A stretch of 64,000 bases of DNA from Candidatus Microthrix subdominans (lineage in GTDB: Bacteria > Actinomycetota > Acidimicrobiia > Acidimicrobiales > Microtrichaceae). Under the pieces are notes generated by a model. The model had not been told where the DNA came from. It worked only from the letters and a program-made list of their open reading frames with translations, and did not search any database. A program made the position numbers and the translations under genes. The stretch is from NCBI GenBank assembly GCA_016719385.1, contig JADJZA010000010.1, positions 1 to 64,000 on the forward strand. The letters are read 5' to 3'. Below, in pieces: positions 51,261 through 59,673 of this stretch. The stretch's first letter is position 1; every line of letters starts with the position of its first letter.

Positions 51261-52574
51261 GTGACCGAGCGCGCTGAGCACGACCAGTCAGCTCAACGAC
51301 AGCCGGCCCGGGACGCGCCGGCCCAGGACCAGCCGGTGCAGGCTGATCGACCCCTGTCGATCCTGCTCCTCGCCTCGCAACTGCCCCCGGTGACCTCCGG
51401 GGTCGCCCGATCGGTCGACCGGCTGCGGAGGGGGCTGGAGGAGCGGGGCCATCGGGTGGATGCCGTGTCGGCCCTGGCCGATCGCGGCCTCACCTTCGGC
51501 GAATACCGGGTGCACTTCATCGCGCGCCGCTTCGCCCGCCTGGCGCGTTTCGTCGACGGCTACGACGTCGTCGGCCTGCATGGGCCGTCGCCGTTCTGTT
51601 CCGAGCTGTTTCTCGCTCGCATCGCCCTGGCACGACGTCGGCCGGCGGTGGTCTACACCCATCATTTCCAGGTGATGGTCGAGGCGGCGGGGCGGGGTCG
51701 AGCGGTGCTCGGCCAGGCGCAGGTCGCCGTCAACACCGCCCAGGAGAGCCTGGCCCGGGTGGCCGACGCGGTCGTGGTGACGTCCCCGACCTACGCCGAC
51801 ATCATGGCCCACGCAGGGGTGCCCGGTGCCCACGTCATCCCCTGGGGGGTCGATGCCGTCGACCCCATCGACGATGACGCCCCGGGGGATGGCGACGATC
51901 ACCCGGACCATGCCGACGTTCGTCGGAGCGATGTCGGCCACCATCGGCCGCTCCGGGTGCTCTTCGTCGGGCAGATGCGCTCGTACAAGGGCATACCGGT
52001 GTTGCTCGATGCGCTCGACGGACTCGACGGGGTCGAGGCGACCCTGGTGGGCGGCGGTCTGGAGGAGGCGACCTATCGAGACCGGGCGGCCCGGCTCGGG
52101 TTGACCAACGCCGTGTTCACCGGCCGGGTGCCCCACGACGAACTTCTGGCCGCCTATCGCAGCCACGATGTGATCGTGTTGCCGTCGGTCAACGAGCTCG
52201 AGGCATTCGGCATGGTGCTGCTCGAAGGCATGTCGGCGGGTCTGGTGCCGGTCAGCACCGACCTGCCCGGCCTGGGCGACGTGGTGGGCGACACCGGACG
52301 CGTGGTGCCGCGCCGCGATCCGGTCGCCCTGCGGGCCGCGCTGGCCTCGCTGGCCGCCGATCCGCTGGAACGCCGCCGGCTGAGCGCCGCCGCACGTCGT
52401 CGCGCCGCCACGTTCACCTGGGAGCGCACGATCGACGGCTACGAGGCCGTTCTGTCCGACGCGGTCGGTCGGCGTAGCATCGCTGGCGGTGCGCCCGGCC
52501 CCGGGGCGGGGCGACGCCGCAGCGGGGGTCACCAGACGCTCCGCACCTCGCAGCAAAGGACCTCGTTGGACTGA
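51261..52574 (+). CDS. Glycosyltransferase family 4 (GT-B)
   Basis: 437 residues from GTG at 51261. The N-terminal domain starts LSILLLASQLPPVTSGVARS, the activating segment in GT4 enzymes; the donor domain starts RPLRVLFVGQMRSYKGIPVL and carries the E-x7-E-like LPSVNELEAFGMVLLEGMS. A Pro/Asp-rich loop of ~30 residues (DDDAPGDGDDHPDHADVRR) between the domains is unusual. The C-terminal ~40 residues are Gly/Arg-rich and probably disordered. It transfers a sugar in the cytoplasm to a growing lipid-linked glycan. The gene is four bases from the GT2 gene and its stop overlaps the next start by one base (TGATG). Confidence 0.92.
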   Translation: MTERAEHDQSAQRQPARDAPAQDQPVQADRPLSILLLASQLPPVTSGVARSVDRLRRGLEERGHRVDAVSALADRGLTFGEYRVHFIARRFARLARFVDGYDVVGLHGPSPFCSELFLARIALARRRPAVVYTHHFQVMVEAAGRGRAVLGQAQVAVNTAQESLARVADAVVVTSPTYADIMAHAGVPGAHVIPWGVDAVDPIDDDAPGDGDDHPDHADVRRSDVGHHRPLRVLFVGQMRSYKGIPVLLDALDGLDGVEATLVGGGLEEATYRDRAARLGLTNAVFTGRVPHDELLAAYRSHDVIVLPSVNELEAFGMVLLEGMSAGLVPVSTDLPGLGDVVGDTGRVVPRRDPVALRAALASLAADPLERRRLSAAARRRAATFTWERTIDGYEAVLSDAVGRRSIAGGAPGPGAGRRRSGGHQTLRTSQQRTSLD

Positions 52575-53707
52575 TGAGCATCGGTGAGCAGATCAATGCG
52601 GGCGACCGAGCGGGCGATGACGAGGACGGTGATGGTGAGGCCGACGAAACCGGCGTCGGTGGTTCCCCGGAGGCCGGCGGGGTCGACCCGGTCGATGAGC
52701 GGTCACTCGGCGAACGCACCCGGGAACTGTTCGCGTCCGACCGGCTGCCGTTCCTCAACCGCCAGTTTCTGATCGTCGTCGCTGTGGCGTTGGTGCTCGG
52801 CGCCGCCGCGGTGCTGATCAACGCCTACGTCGTACCGCCCGAGGTGATCGACGGCATGGAGACCACCGTGCGCATGGACAGCTTCGATCGTGGCATCGCC
52901 AGCGACGAACTTGGCAGCATCGCCGACTCCAAGGAGTCGATCAACCCGTTCTACGAGGCCGATCGCTGGTCGATCTACGGCGGCATCTGGGGGATCAACG
53001 CCGGCCAGGCGGCGATCATCGACGTCGACGCAGACGCTCCCGCCATGGCGGCGCTGGGCTGGGCGGTACCGATCTCGGCGGTCCAGGCCCGCCTGACCAG
53101 ACCCCAGGTGAACGCCGGGCTGGCCTTTCGCATCGCCTCGGTCGACGACTACTGGGCGGTCGTCGCCGACCCGCAGGAGAGCGAGCAATCGTTGCGCATC
53201 CTCCGGGTGGTCAACGGCGAGCCGGAGGAGGTGGGACGAACCCAGAAGAACTCGATGAACGCCTTCGGGGCGACCCTGGTGACCGTGCGCTTCGAAGACG
53301 GCGGCTTCAGCGTGTGGGTGGACGGTTCGATCTCGACCAGGGTGCGCGACGACACCTTTGCCGAGGCCGACCAGTCCGCCGGGTTGGTCGGCGTCGACCG
53401 TGCCGCCCGGGGTGCACAGTTCGACGACTTCGCCCTGTTCGCCGAGCCGACGGTTCGCCAGTTGCAGCCCGAAGCGGTCGACCCCGACCCGCCCGCCGGT
53501 GCGGTGACCACCTTGCCCGCCGCTCCGACCGGCGGGGCGCCCGCCGCTCCGGGCGGGGCGACGCCCCAGCCGAGCATTCCCGGTCCGGCCGATGGTGGCG
53601 CTGCGACCGGTGATGGGGGTGGTGGTGCCTCGCCGGGTGCGACGCCCACCACCGCCGCTGCATCACCGAGCACAACGCCGGCCGCCGCCGGCGATACCGG
53701 CCGATGA
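52574..53707 (+). CDS. Membrane-anchored LamG/DUF1080-like protein A
   Basis: 377 residues, ATG at 52574. It has a ~70-residue acidic cytoplasmic N-terminus, a single TM at ~71-92 (FLIVVAVALVLGAAAVLINA), an external beta-sandwich of ~200 residues and a ~90-residue Pro/Ala/Gly/Thr tail. The sandwich has the DRWSIYGGIWGINAGQAAII start, the NAGLAFRIASVDDYWAVVAD strand and GGFSVWVDGSISTRV, the pattern of concanavalin-like/3-keto-disaccharide hydrolase (DUF1080) folds that bind glycans. No catalytic residues are evident. The same layout recurs in the protein at 55979, so the two are a related pair in one operon. Confidence 0.75.
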   Translation: MSIGEQINAGDRAGDDEDGDGEADETGVGGSPEAGGVDPVDERSLGERTRELFASDRLPFLNRQFLIVVAVALVLGAAAVLINAYVVPPEVIDGMETTVRMDSFDRGIASDELGSIADSKESINPFYEADRWSIYGGIWGINAGQAAIIDVDADAPAMAALGWAVPISAVQARLTRPQVNAGLAFRIASVDDYWAVVADPQESEQSLRILRVVNGEPEEVGRTQKNSMNAFGATLVTVRFEDGGFSVWVDGSISTRVRDDTFAEADQSAGLVGVDRAARGAQFDDFALFAEPTVRQLQPEAVDPDPPAGAVTTLPAAPTGGAPAAPGGATPQPSIPGPADGGAATGDGGGGASPGATPTTAAASPSTTPAAAGDTGR

Positions 53708-55062
53708 CCTCCACCGTCGAGCGGCCGCCTGCCCAAGGTGCGGGCGGGGCGGGCGGGGCGGGCACGACTGACTCGTCGGCGGCTGGGATCACCGGCCGGC
53801 CGGTGATCAGCCGGACGTACTACCCGGGCCTCAACGGGCTGAGGTTCGTCTCGGCCTTTCTGGTGATCTGCACCCACACGCTGGGGGTCTTTCACACCAG
53901 CCTGGGCGCCAGCGATCAGTTCGTCCAGCACATCGGCCACATGTCGGTCGGCACCTTCTTCGCTCTGTCGGGGTTCTTGTTGTTCCGCCCCTTCATCGAG
54001 GCGACGCTCGACGACACCCCATTTCCAAACCTCAGGAATTACGCGATCGGCCGCCTGCTGCGGTTGGTGCCCCTGTATTGGGTGGCACTGTTCTTCTACA
54101 TCACCGTTTTTCCCGACGTCGAGCTGCCGACCAACGCCATCGGCTGGGTTGCGTTGTTCGGCTTTGGCCAGATCTACGTGCCCGGCGGGGAGTTCTGGGC
54201 GATCTTCGCTGCGTGGACGCTGGGCGTCGAGATGGCGTTCTATCTCGTCCTGCCCTTGTTGGCGCTGCTGTACCGGCGGGTGGCGCAGGCCTTCGGCACC
54301 TCGGTGCGCGACCGCATGATCGGCGTCTACGTCATGGTCGGCGCTCAGGTGGTGTTTTCGCTGGTGGTCAAGGTGCTGATCATCACGTTTCGGGACACGA
54401 CCCATCCGTCGCTCGTGTGGATGCCGTCGATGCTCGACTGGTTCGCTGTCGGCATGTTCTTCTCGGCGCTGGCGGCGGCACAGGCACGCGGCGTACCGCT
54501 GCCGGGGTGGATCCGTTGGATGTCGGACAGGCCATGGTTCTGCTGGGGGAGCGTTGTCGGGGTGGTGTGGGTGGCGGTGCAGCTGCGCTACTACTTCATC
54601 TACTTCCCGACGATGGGCCAGTCCCTCGCCCGGCACGGCGCCCACGGCCTCGGAGCGGGATTGTTGCTGTTGCCGCTCACCCTCGGTGATCAAAACAAGG
54701 GCGCCATCCGTGCCCTGATGCGCTCGTGGGTGTTCGCCTCACTCGGCGCCATCTCCTATGGCCTCTACCTGTGGCACCCGGGTTTCGTCAAGCTGTTCTT
54801 CCGGATGGGCCTGGAGGGCGAGGTGCCACGCAGTCGTTGGTGGCAGCTGGTGTTCGTCCTCGCTGCGAGCATCGTCGTCGCCACGGTGACCTACTGGGGC
54901 GTCGAGCGCCCGGCGATGGACCTCAACCCAAGCCGCCGGCGCCGGCGCGCCGAAGCTCGGCGAGCGGCCGTCGGCCGATCCGAGCCCGAGCCGGTCTCTG
55001 CCGCGCCTGAGCCCCTGGCCGGGCCGACCGAGGCCGCCCCCGACCCGACCGAAGGGCGTTGA
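53704..55062 (+). CDS. Acyltransferase family 3 (OafA-like)
   Basis: 452 residues, ATG at 53704, four-base overlap with the previous stop. About ten TM segments. GLNGLRFVSAFLVICTHTLG carries the conserved His of AT3 enzymes, VGTFFALSGFLLFRPFIE and RLLRLVPLYWVALFFYI follow, and YGLYLWHPGF ends the core. These integral enzymes move acetyl or other acyl groups onto sugars across the membrane. The C-terminal ~45 residues are an acidic, Pro-rich tail (EPEPVSAAPEPLAGPTEA). Within this cluster it is probably the O-acylation step of the exported polysaccharide. The next gene begins 44 bases later. Confidence 0.93.
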   Translation: MTSTVERPPAQGAGGAGGAGTTDSSAAGITGRPVISRTYYPGLNGLRFVSAFLVICTHTLGVFHTSLGASDQFVQHIGHMSVGTFFALSGFLLFRPFIEATLDDTPFPNLRNYAIGRLLRLVPLYWVALFFYITVFPDVELPTNAIGWVALFGFGQIYVPGGEFWAIFAAWTLGVEMAFYLVLPLLALLYRRVAQAFGTSVRDRMIGVYVMVGAQVVFSLVVKVLIITFRDTTHPSLVWMPSMLDWFAVGMFFSALAAAQARGVPLPGWIRWMSDRPWFCWGSVVGVVWVAVQLRYYFIYFPTMGQSLARHGAHGLGAGLLLLPLTLGDQNKGAIRALMRSWVFASLGAISYGLYLWHPGFVKLFFRMGLEGEVPRSRWWQLVFVLAASIVVATVTYWGVERPAMDLNPSRRRRRAEARRAAVGRSEPEPVSAAPEPLAGPTEAAPDPTEGR

Positions 55063-55106
55063 GCCGGCGCTACGATGAAGCCCACCCCAACCTTCGAGGT
55101 AACCAC

Positions 55107-55979
55107 ATGACCTCAGCATCCCCCCAGGACGCAGAGATCGATGCTCACGCAGCGAGCGCCCCACACGCCAAGCATGCTCCGAATGCCGCGCAGAACCCGA
55201 CCGACCCGGTCGATCGGCATTCGACCGGCCGCCAAGCGCCGGGGCGCTTCGTCGAGGTGACCGACGCGGTCGCCGGGGTGCGGGGATGGATGACCCCTGG
55301 GCAGGCCGCTCTGTTGTGGCGCTCGGCGCGGGTACTCGATCCCGGTCAGCGAATCGTTGAGATCGGGTCGTTTCAGGGTCGTTCCACGATCGTTCTTGCC
55401 GCCGGCGCCCCGTCGGGCACCGAGGTGGTGGCGATCGACCCGCACGCGGGAAACGATCGCGGTCCCAACGAGATTGACGGGTACGCCGACGAGGCGGCCT
55501 CCGATCACGAGATCTTCAAGTCCAACCTGGAAGCGGCCGGGGTGATCGACCGCGTCCACCACGTACGCGAGTTCTCCGATCGGGCGCTCGACCAGGTCGA
55601 GGGCCCGATCGACCTGCTCTACATCGACGGCGCCCACCGCTTCGCCCCCGCCCGCGACGACATCGTCGCCTGGGGTGCTCGGGTGGCTCCCGGCGGCACG
55701 ATGCTGATCCACGACAGCTTCAACGCCGTAGGCGTCACGCTGGCTCAGGCCGCCGTGCTGTTCCTCTCGGGCGAGTTCCGCTACGTGGGCCGATCCGAGT
55801 CGATGTCGGAGTATCGACGTGACCGGATGGGGCCCCTGCGGCGGATTACCAACCTGGGCCGCCAGCTGGGCCAGCTGCCGTACTTCGCCTGGTGTCAGCT
55901 GGTGAAGGTGCTGATCACGCTGAAGCTGGGCGCGGTGACCAAGCTCATCGGTAACCCGTCGGGAGAATGGCCCTACTGA
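55107..55979 (+). CDS. Class I SAM-dependent methyltransferase (Methyltransf_24-like)
   Basis: 290 residues from ATG at 55107 after cgaggtaacc; the frame opens earlier at 55059, which would overlap the acyltransferase. Motif I is IVEIGSFQGRSTIVLAAG, the acidic ribose-binding Asp follows in VVAIDPHAGNDRG, then PIDLLYIDGAHRFAPARDD (catalytic metal-like Asp/His) and GGTMLIHDSFNAVG. This layout fits the Methyltransf_24 group, which O-methylates sugars and other small molecules. The ~45-residue N-terminal extension is Ala/His-rich. In this cluster a sugar O-methylation role is a reasonable inference. The stop overlaps the next start by one base (TGATG). Confidence 0.88.
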   Translation: MTSASPQDAEIDAHAASAPHAKHAPNAAQNPTDPVDRHSTGRQAPGRFVEVTDAVAGVRGWMTPGQAALLWRSARVLDPGQRIVEIGSFQGRSTIVLAAGAPSGTEVVAIDPHAGNDRGPNEIDGYADEAASDHEIFKSNLEAAGVIDRVHHVREFSDRALDQVEGPIDLLYIDGAHRFAPARDDIVAWGARVAPGGTMLIHDSFNAVGVTLAQAAVLFLSGEFRYVGRSESMSEYRRDRMGPLRRITNLGRQLGQLPYFAWCQLVKVLITLKLGAVTKLIGNPSGEWPY

Positions 55980-56974
55980 TGCGCTCCAGGGGGGTGGTGG
56001 ACGGTGACGCCGACCATGCCGACACCGGACACGAACAGAGCGAATCGCCGGTGGACGCGCCGGTGGGGGAGACCCCGGCGCAGCCCGAGCAACTCGACGA
56101 CGGCCCGGACCGTACCTGGCTCTATCAGTTGATCGGGGGCGCAATTGCCCTGGCGGCGGTGACGGCGGTGATCGCAGTGCTGCTGACCCGGTCGACGTTG
56201 CAGGCCTCCGAACCGGAGGTCGGGGGGCGTGTGCGGGGCACCAGCTTCGACGCGTTCAGCCGAGCGGACGGCGCCAAGCTGGAGAACTCGGCCACCGGAC
56301 GTCCCTGGCAGGTCGCCTCCGGCGAGTGGTCGGTCGAGGGCGGCCGCGCGGTCGCCAAGGTCGATGCCGATGTCGGCGGCGGTAATGCGCTGGCGTTGCT
56401 CGACACCGGCGTGTCCGACCAGTTCGTGCAGGCGACGTTCTTCGACCCGGTGGCCGGTTCCGGCTTGGTGACCCGGTATCAGGGGCCCAACAACTTCATC
56501 GGCGTCACCTTCGCCCCGGCCGGAGGGACCGTGCAGCTGGGCGTCACCGTCGACGGACGACGGGCCGAGCCGTCAAAGATCGGTTCGGCGCTGGCCGAAG
56601 GTGAGGTGACGCTCGGGGTGCGCACCGAGGGTGAGAACGTGATCGTGTACGTCAACGGGATCGAGTCCGGCCGCCAGGTGGTGCCCGAGCTGCGCGAGGG
56701 CACGCGCGTCGGCGTCCTCGTCCGGGCCGGGGACCCGTCCGGCTCCGCCATCGACGACGTGGTGGCCGTGCCGCTGAGCACCGAGCCGGTCGGCACGCGA
56801 CAAGGCGGCAAGAACGGGTCCAAGGACGGGTCCGAGGACGGGACCGAGGACGGGACCGAGGACGGGGGCGGCGCCGAGACGACGGTTCCCTCCAGAGGCG
56901 CCGCCACCCCCGACACGCAGTCCGGCGCGCCCACCCCGGGTGCCTTGGAGCCCGGCGGCGCGCCGACGCCGTGA
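55979..56974 (+). CDS. Membrane-anchored LamG/DUF1080-like protein B
   Basis: 331 residues from ATG at 55979. Acidic N-terminus, one TM at ~47-70 (LIGGAIALAAVTAVIAVLLT), an external beta-sandwich (WQVASGEWSVEGGRAVAKVD, NNFIGVTFAPAGGTVQLGV, ENVIVYVNGIESGRQVV) and a low-complexity tail with five 12-base repeats encoding (K/E)(N/D)G(S/T/G). This repeats the design of the protein at 52574, though the sandwich is shorter and identity is low by eye. The fold is that of glycan-binding domains. It lies between the methyltransferase and the sulfotransferase, with one- and four-base overlaps on either side. Confidence 0.75.
   Translation: MRSRGVVDGDADHADTGHEQSESPVDAPVGETPAQPEQLDDGPDRTWLYQLIGGAIALAAVTAVIAVLLTRSTLQASEPEVGGRVRGTSFDAFSRADGAKLENSATGRPWQVASGEWSVEGGRAVAKVDADVGGGNALALLDTGVSDQFVQATFFDPVAGSGLVTRYQGPNNFIGVTFAPAGGTVQLGVTVDGRRAEPSKIGSALAEGEVTLGVRTEGENVIVYVNGIESGRQVVPELREGTRVGVLVRAGDPSGSAIDDVVAVPLSTEPVGTRQGGKNGSKDGSEDGTEDGTEDGGGAETTVPSRGAATPDTQSGAPTPGALEPGGAPTP
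56810..56869 (+). repeat. Five tandem 12-base repeats encoding an acidic/Gly tail
   Basis: Units of the form gaggacgggacc lie in frame at 56810-56869 and encode KNGS, KDGS, EDGT, EDGT and EDGG. The inner copies are identical; the outer ones diverge, as expected from slippage. Confidence 0.88.
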
Positions 56975-57906
56975 CCGCTCCGGTGCCGATCCTCTACGTG
57001 GGGGGCACCGGGCGCACCGGGTCGACCGTGCTCGATCGGATGCTGGGCAACGTCCCCGGCGTCGTCGCCGCCGGCGAGGTGACCTGGCTGTGGTTCGCCC
57101 TTCGCGCCGGCGGTCGCTGCGCCTGTGGCGAGCGCCATGGGCGGTGTCCGGTGTGGGGCCCTGTGCTCGAGGCCACCTTCCCCGAGACGTGCGGCCGCCC
57201 CGCGGCCTTGGCCGAGGTCGCCGACGAGATGTTTGCCCTCCGGCGCCGCTACGACAGCCGGTACCTGCCGCTGATGGGGGTGCCCAGGCTGCGCAGGCGC
57301 CTGCCGGCCCGGCTGGGTCCCTACCCCGAGCGAGTCGTCTCGCTGTACCGCAACCTGGCCGAGGTCACCGGGGCTCGGCTGATCGTCGACTCCTCCAAGG
57401 AACCGCATTACTCCTCGATTCTCGATACCCGACCGGAACTCGACCTGCGCTTCCTCCATCTCGTCCGCCACCCGGTGGCCACCGCCTATTCGTGGGGTCG
57501 CCGCCGCAGGGAGCTCGGCTTTGGCGTCGGCCACGAGATGGAGCGCCGCGGTCCGGTGTCGGCGGCGATCTACTACGACGTGTCCAACCTCGGGGCCGAG
57601 GCGCTGTGGGGCGGCGGCGACCGCTATCTGCGGGTTCGCTACGAAGACATGGTGGCCGATGCGGAGTCCACCCTGACGACGATCGGCGAGTTTGCGGGCA
57701 TCGACATCGACCCCGCCGTGGCGATGGGACGCTCGGCGTCGACGTGGGCCGCATCCGGGCATGCGGCCTGGGGTAACCCCAACCGGTTCGATTCCGGGCC
57801 GATCACGCTACGCGACGATGACGAGTGGACCCGTCAGGCATCCCGCTCGTTGCGGACCTGGACCCGGTTGCTCGCCGGCCCTGTCGCCCGTCGATACGGC
57901 TACTGA
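56971..57906 (+). CDS. PAPS-dependent sulfotransferase family protein
   Basis: 311 residues from GTG at 56971, four-base overlap with the previous stop. VGGTGRTGSTVLDRMLG is the 5'-phosphosulfate loop and FLHLVRHPVATAYSW the 3'-phosphate-binding motif of PAPS sulfotransferases. Four cysteines cluster at residues ~50-73 (GGRCACGERHGRCPVWG), a possible metal knuckle seen in many bacterial members. Soluble, cytoplasmic. The substrate is unknown; the neighbours suggest a lipid-linked sugar or polysaccharide unit. Its stop overlaps the opposing flippase stop by seven bases, closing the plus-strand operon. Confidence 0.9.
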   Translation: MTAPVPILYVGGTGRTGSTVLDRMLGNVPGVVAAGEVTWLWFALRAGGRCACGERHGRCPVWGPVLEATFPETCGRPAALAEVADEMFALRRRYDSRYLPLMGVPRLRRRLPARLGPYPERVVSLYRNLAEVTGARLIVDSSKEPHYSSILDTRPELDLRFLHLVRHPVATAYSWGRRRRELGFGVGHEMERRGPVSAAIYYDVSNLGAEALWGGGDRYLRVRYEDMVADAESTLTTIGEFAGIDIDPAVAMGRSASTWAASGHAAWGNPNRFDSGPITLRDDDEWTRQASRSLRTWTRLLAGPVARRYGY

Positions 57907-59237
57907 CCCACCCCGACTCCCACATCCACCTCGACCGGTGCGTCGGCGCTCACCTCAGCGGTTCGGGTGCGGACCGACACCAACACCACCGCCACCGCCG
58001 ATGCGACGGCGTTGCCGAGACACCAGGCGGCGACCGCCCCGTCCAGCTCCCGGCTGGGCACCAGGGCCATCGCCAGGCCCAACACGCTCACCGCAGCGAA
58101 CGCCGTCATCACGACGATCGAGATCGAGTCGGCGAGCACCCGGGCCCGGGCGAGGGCGATCGAGGTGACCGACCACGGGATCCCCCCGGCAACCAACCAG
58201 GGAAGGATGCGGCCGGCCTCGGTGTAGCTGGCTCCGTAGATGCTCGGCAGCAGGAGTGCGAGCAGACCGGCTCCGATGGTGGCGACGATCATGGCCCCGA
58301 CCGCCAGCAGGGTGGCCTTCCGGGTGGTGCCGGCCTCGGCACGCTCCCGGCTGCCCTCGACGAGCAGCACGCGGCCGATCGTCACCGGCAGGATGAAGGC
58401 CACCGCTGCGATCGACCAGGCGAGAAAGAAGTTGGCGTAGGTGACCGGTCGAACGTTGATGAACACGATCACCGGCAAGATGAACTGCGGCGCGAGGATC
58501 GCCAGGTGCGACAGGTAGTTCACCCCGGCGTAGTGCAGCGGCTGGGACCATCCGCCGTCGGGGACGGCGAGCGACGGGCGGGGATTGCCCGCCCGGCCCA
58601 GCAGCCCCAGCGTGATCAGGCCGGAGAACGCAATCGGGGCAGCCATGACGAAGAACAGCCACACGCCGACGTGGTGGAGCGACGCGTCGTCACCCAGGAC
58701 CATGCTGGGCACGAGCACGAGCGGAAGGCGTACCGCTCCCGCCAGGGTGAGACGCCAGAACACCCAACTCCAGCGCCGCGCCCACATCAAGCGGGCGTCG
58801 GCGAGGGCGGCGATCGAGTTGGCCGCCGCGACCGCAGCGAAACCGGCGACTGCGGTGGGGCCGGCGGTGGTCAGGGCGGACAGGGCGGAGTTGGAACCGG
58901 ACTGGGCGGTGACGATCGCCAGATAGGCGACGGTTCCGACGATCGAGCTGGCGACGGTCGCCAGCGTCGACCAGCCCAGCAACGGGTCACCCCGGGTTTC
59001 GGGCCGATAGCGGCTCAGAAGCTCCTGCAGCCCGAGCGCGGAGGCGTAGTTGACGAACTGGAGCGAGGTGAACAGGCCCGAGGCCACGCCGACGTCGACC
59101 TGGTCGTACAGCCGAGCGGCCAGCACCCAGAACCCGACCCCGGTGACCGCTTGGGCCAGAAACCCCAGCATCACCCAGGCCGAGCCGAAGACGAGGTGGG
59201 CCCGCTGTTTGGCCCCCTTGCTCCGGCCGGGCACCAC
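57900..59237 (-). CDS. Polysaccharide flippase (Wzx/MATE-like)
   Basis: 445 residues from GTG at 59237; an ATG at 59171 is an alternative, and the frame is open without a start up to 59330. About 12 TM segments: GSAWVMLGFLAQAVTGVGFW, LYDQVDVGVASGLFTSLQFV, YAGVNYLSHLAILAPQFILP, then FFLAWSIAAVAFILPVTIG. This is the Wzx/polysaccharide-biosynthesis fold of the MOP superfamily, moving lipid-linked glycans outwards. Codon third positions are GC-rich from about 59310 onwards, upstream of any start, so the coding sequence may continue in the frame-shifted neighbour at 59673. It is convergent with the sulfotransferase and probably exports the same glycan. Confidence 0.85.
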   Translation of the reverse strand: MVPGRSKGAKQRAHLVFGSAWVMLGFLAQAVTGVGFWVLAARLYDQVDVGVASGLFTSLQFVNYASALGLQELLSRYRPETRGDPLLGWSTLATVASSIVGTVAYLAIVTAQSGSNSALSALTTAGPTAVAGFAAVAAANSIAALADARLMWARRWSWVFWRLTLAGAVRLPLVLVPSMVLGDDASLHHVGVWLFFVMAAPIAFSGLITLGLLGRAGNPRPSLAVPDGGWSQPLHYAGVNYLSHLAILAPQFILPVIVFINVRPVTYANFFLAWSIAAVAFILPVTIGRVLLVEGSRERAEAGTTRKATLLAVGAMIVATIGAGLLALLLPSIYGASYTEAGRILPWLVAGGIPWSVTSIALARARVLADSISIVVMTAFAAVSVLGLAMALVPSRELDGAVAAWCLGNAVASAVAVVLVSVRTRTAEVSADAPVEVDVGVGVGQ

Positions 59238-59673
59238 AGCGTCGCGGAGAGCCGACGACGGTCGGCCGGGGTCCCCCGTTGACGGTTCGCCCTTCGCTTC
59301 GCTCGGCCGAGCGCCAACGGGGTCGGGCTGCGATGAGCCAGGCCAGCAACAACACGCCGGTGAAGCGTCCGACGTCGCCGGCCAGGGGCCGCTCCCGCAC
59401 GAAGCGGGCGGAGGCGAATGCGCCGCCGTAGCGGGCCTCGAAGAGGGTGGCGGCGCCGGTGAGGACCACCCCGGCGACCACATAGGCGCCGGCAAGCTCG
59501 CCCGAGAGCATCGCCACCAGCGCACCGAGCGCCCCGAACAAGGCACCGAGCCACCCGGCGATCAGCCAGCCTCCCAGCGCCGAAAGGAACATCCTGGCGA
59601 TCGTCGGAACACCCGAACGCACGGCGTGGCCGACGGCGGTCGCAGCGCGCCCGCTCCGGTTGGCGGCGCTCAT
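58987..59673 (-). CDS. Membrane protein, probably the N-terminal part of the flippase gene (frameshift near 59320)
   Basis: ATG at 59673 overlaps the AftD-like stop by four bases (ATGA), a solid start. About 120 residues look real: four hydrophobic segments (ARMFLSALGGWLIAGWLGAL, FGALGALVAMLSGELAGAYV, VVAGVVLTGAATLFEA and VGRFTGVLLLAWLIA). After WLIAARPRW the frame turns Arg/Gly-rich and poor in GC3, while the flippase frame reads SSQPDPVGARPSEAKGEPST. The open frame runs to 58987 only as overlap with the flippase. Either the flippase has an extra N-terminal membrane module interrupted by a frameshift, or two genes overlap unusually. Coding beyond about 59320 in this frame is doubtful. Confidence 0.5.
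   Translation of the reverse strand: MSAANRSGRAATAVGHAVRSGVPTIARMFLSALGGWLIAGWLGALFGALGALVAMLSGELAGAYVVAGVVLTGAATLFEARYGGAFASARFVRERPLAGDVGRFTGVLLLAWLIAARPRWRSAERSEGRTVNGGPRPTVVGSPRRCGARPEQGGQTAGPPRLRLGLGDAGVSGPSGHRGRVLGAGRSAVRPGRRRRGLGPVHLAPVRQLRLRARAAGASEPLSARNPG
59274..59322. repeat. Inverted repeat at the frame change
   Basis: ccccgttg (59274-59281) pairs with caacgggg (59315-59322); the loop contains the 12-base palindrome gctcggccgagc (59301-59312). It lies exactly where coding shifts frame between the 59673 gene and the flippase. Confidence 0.8.
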
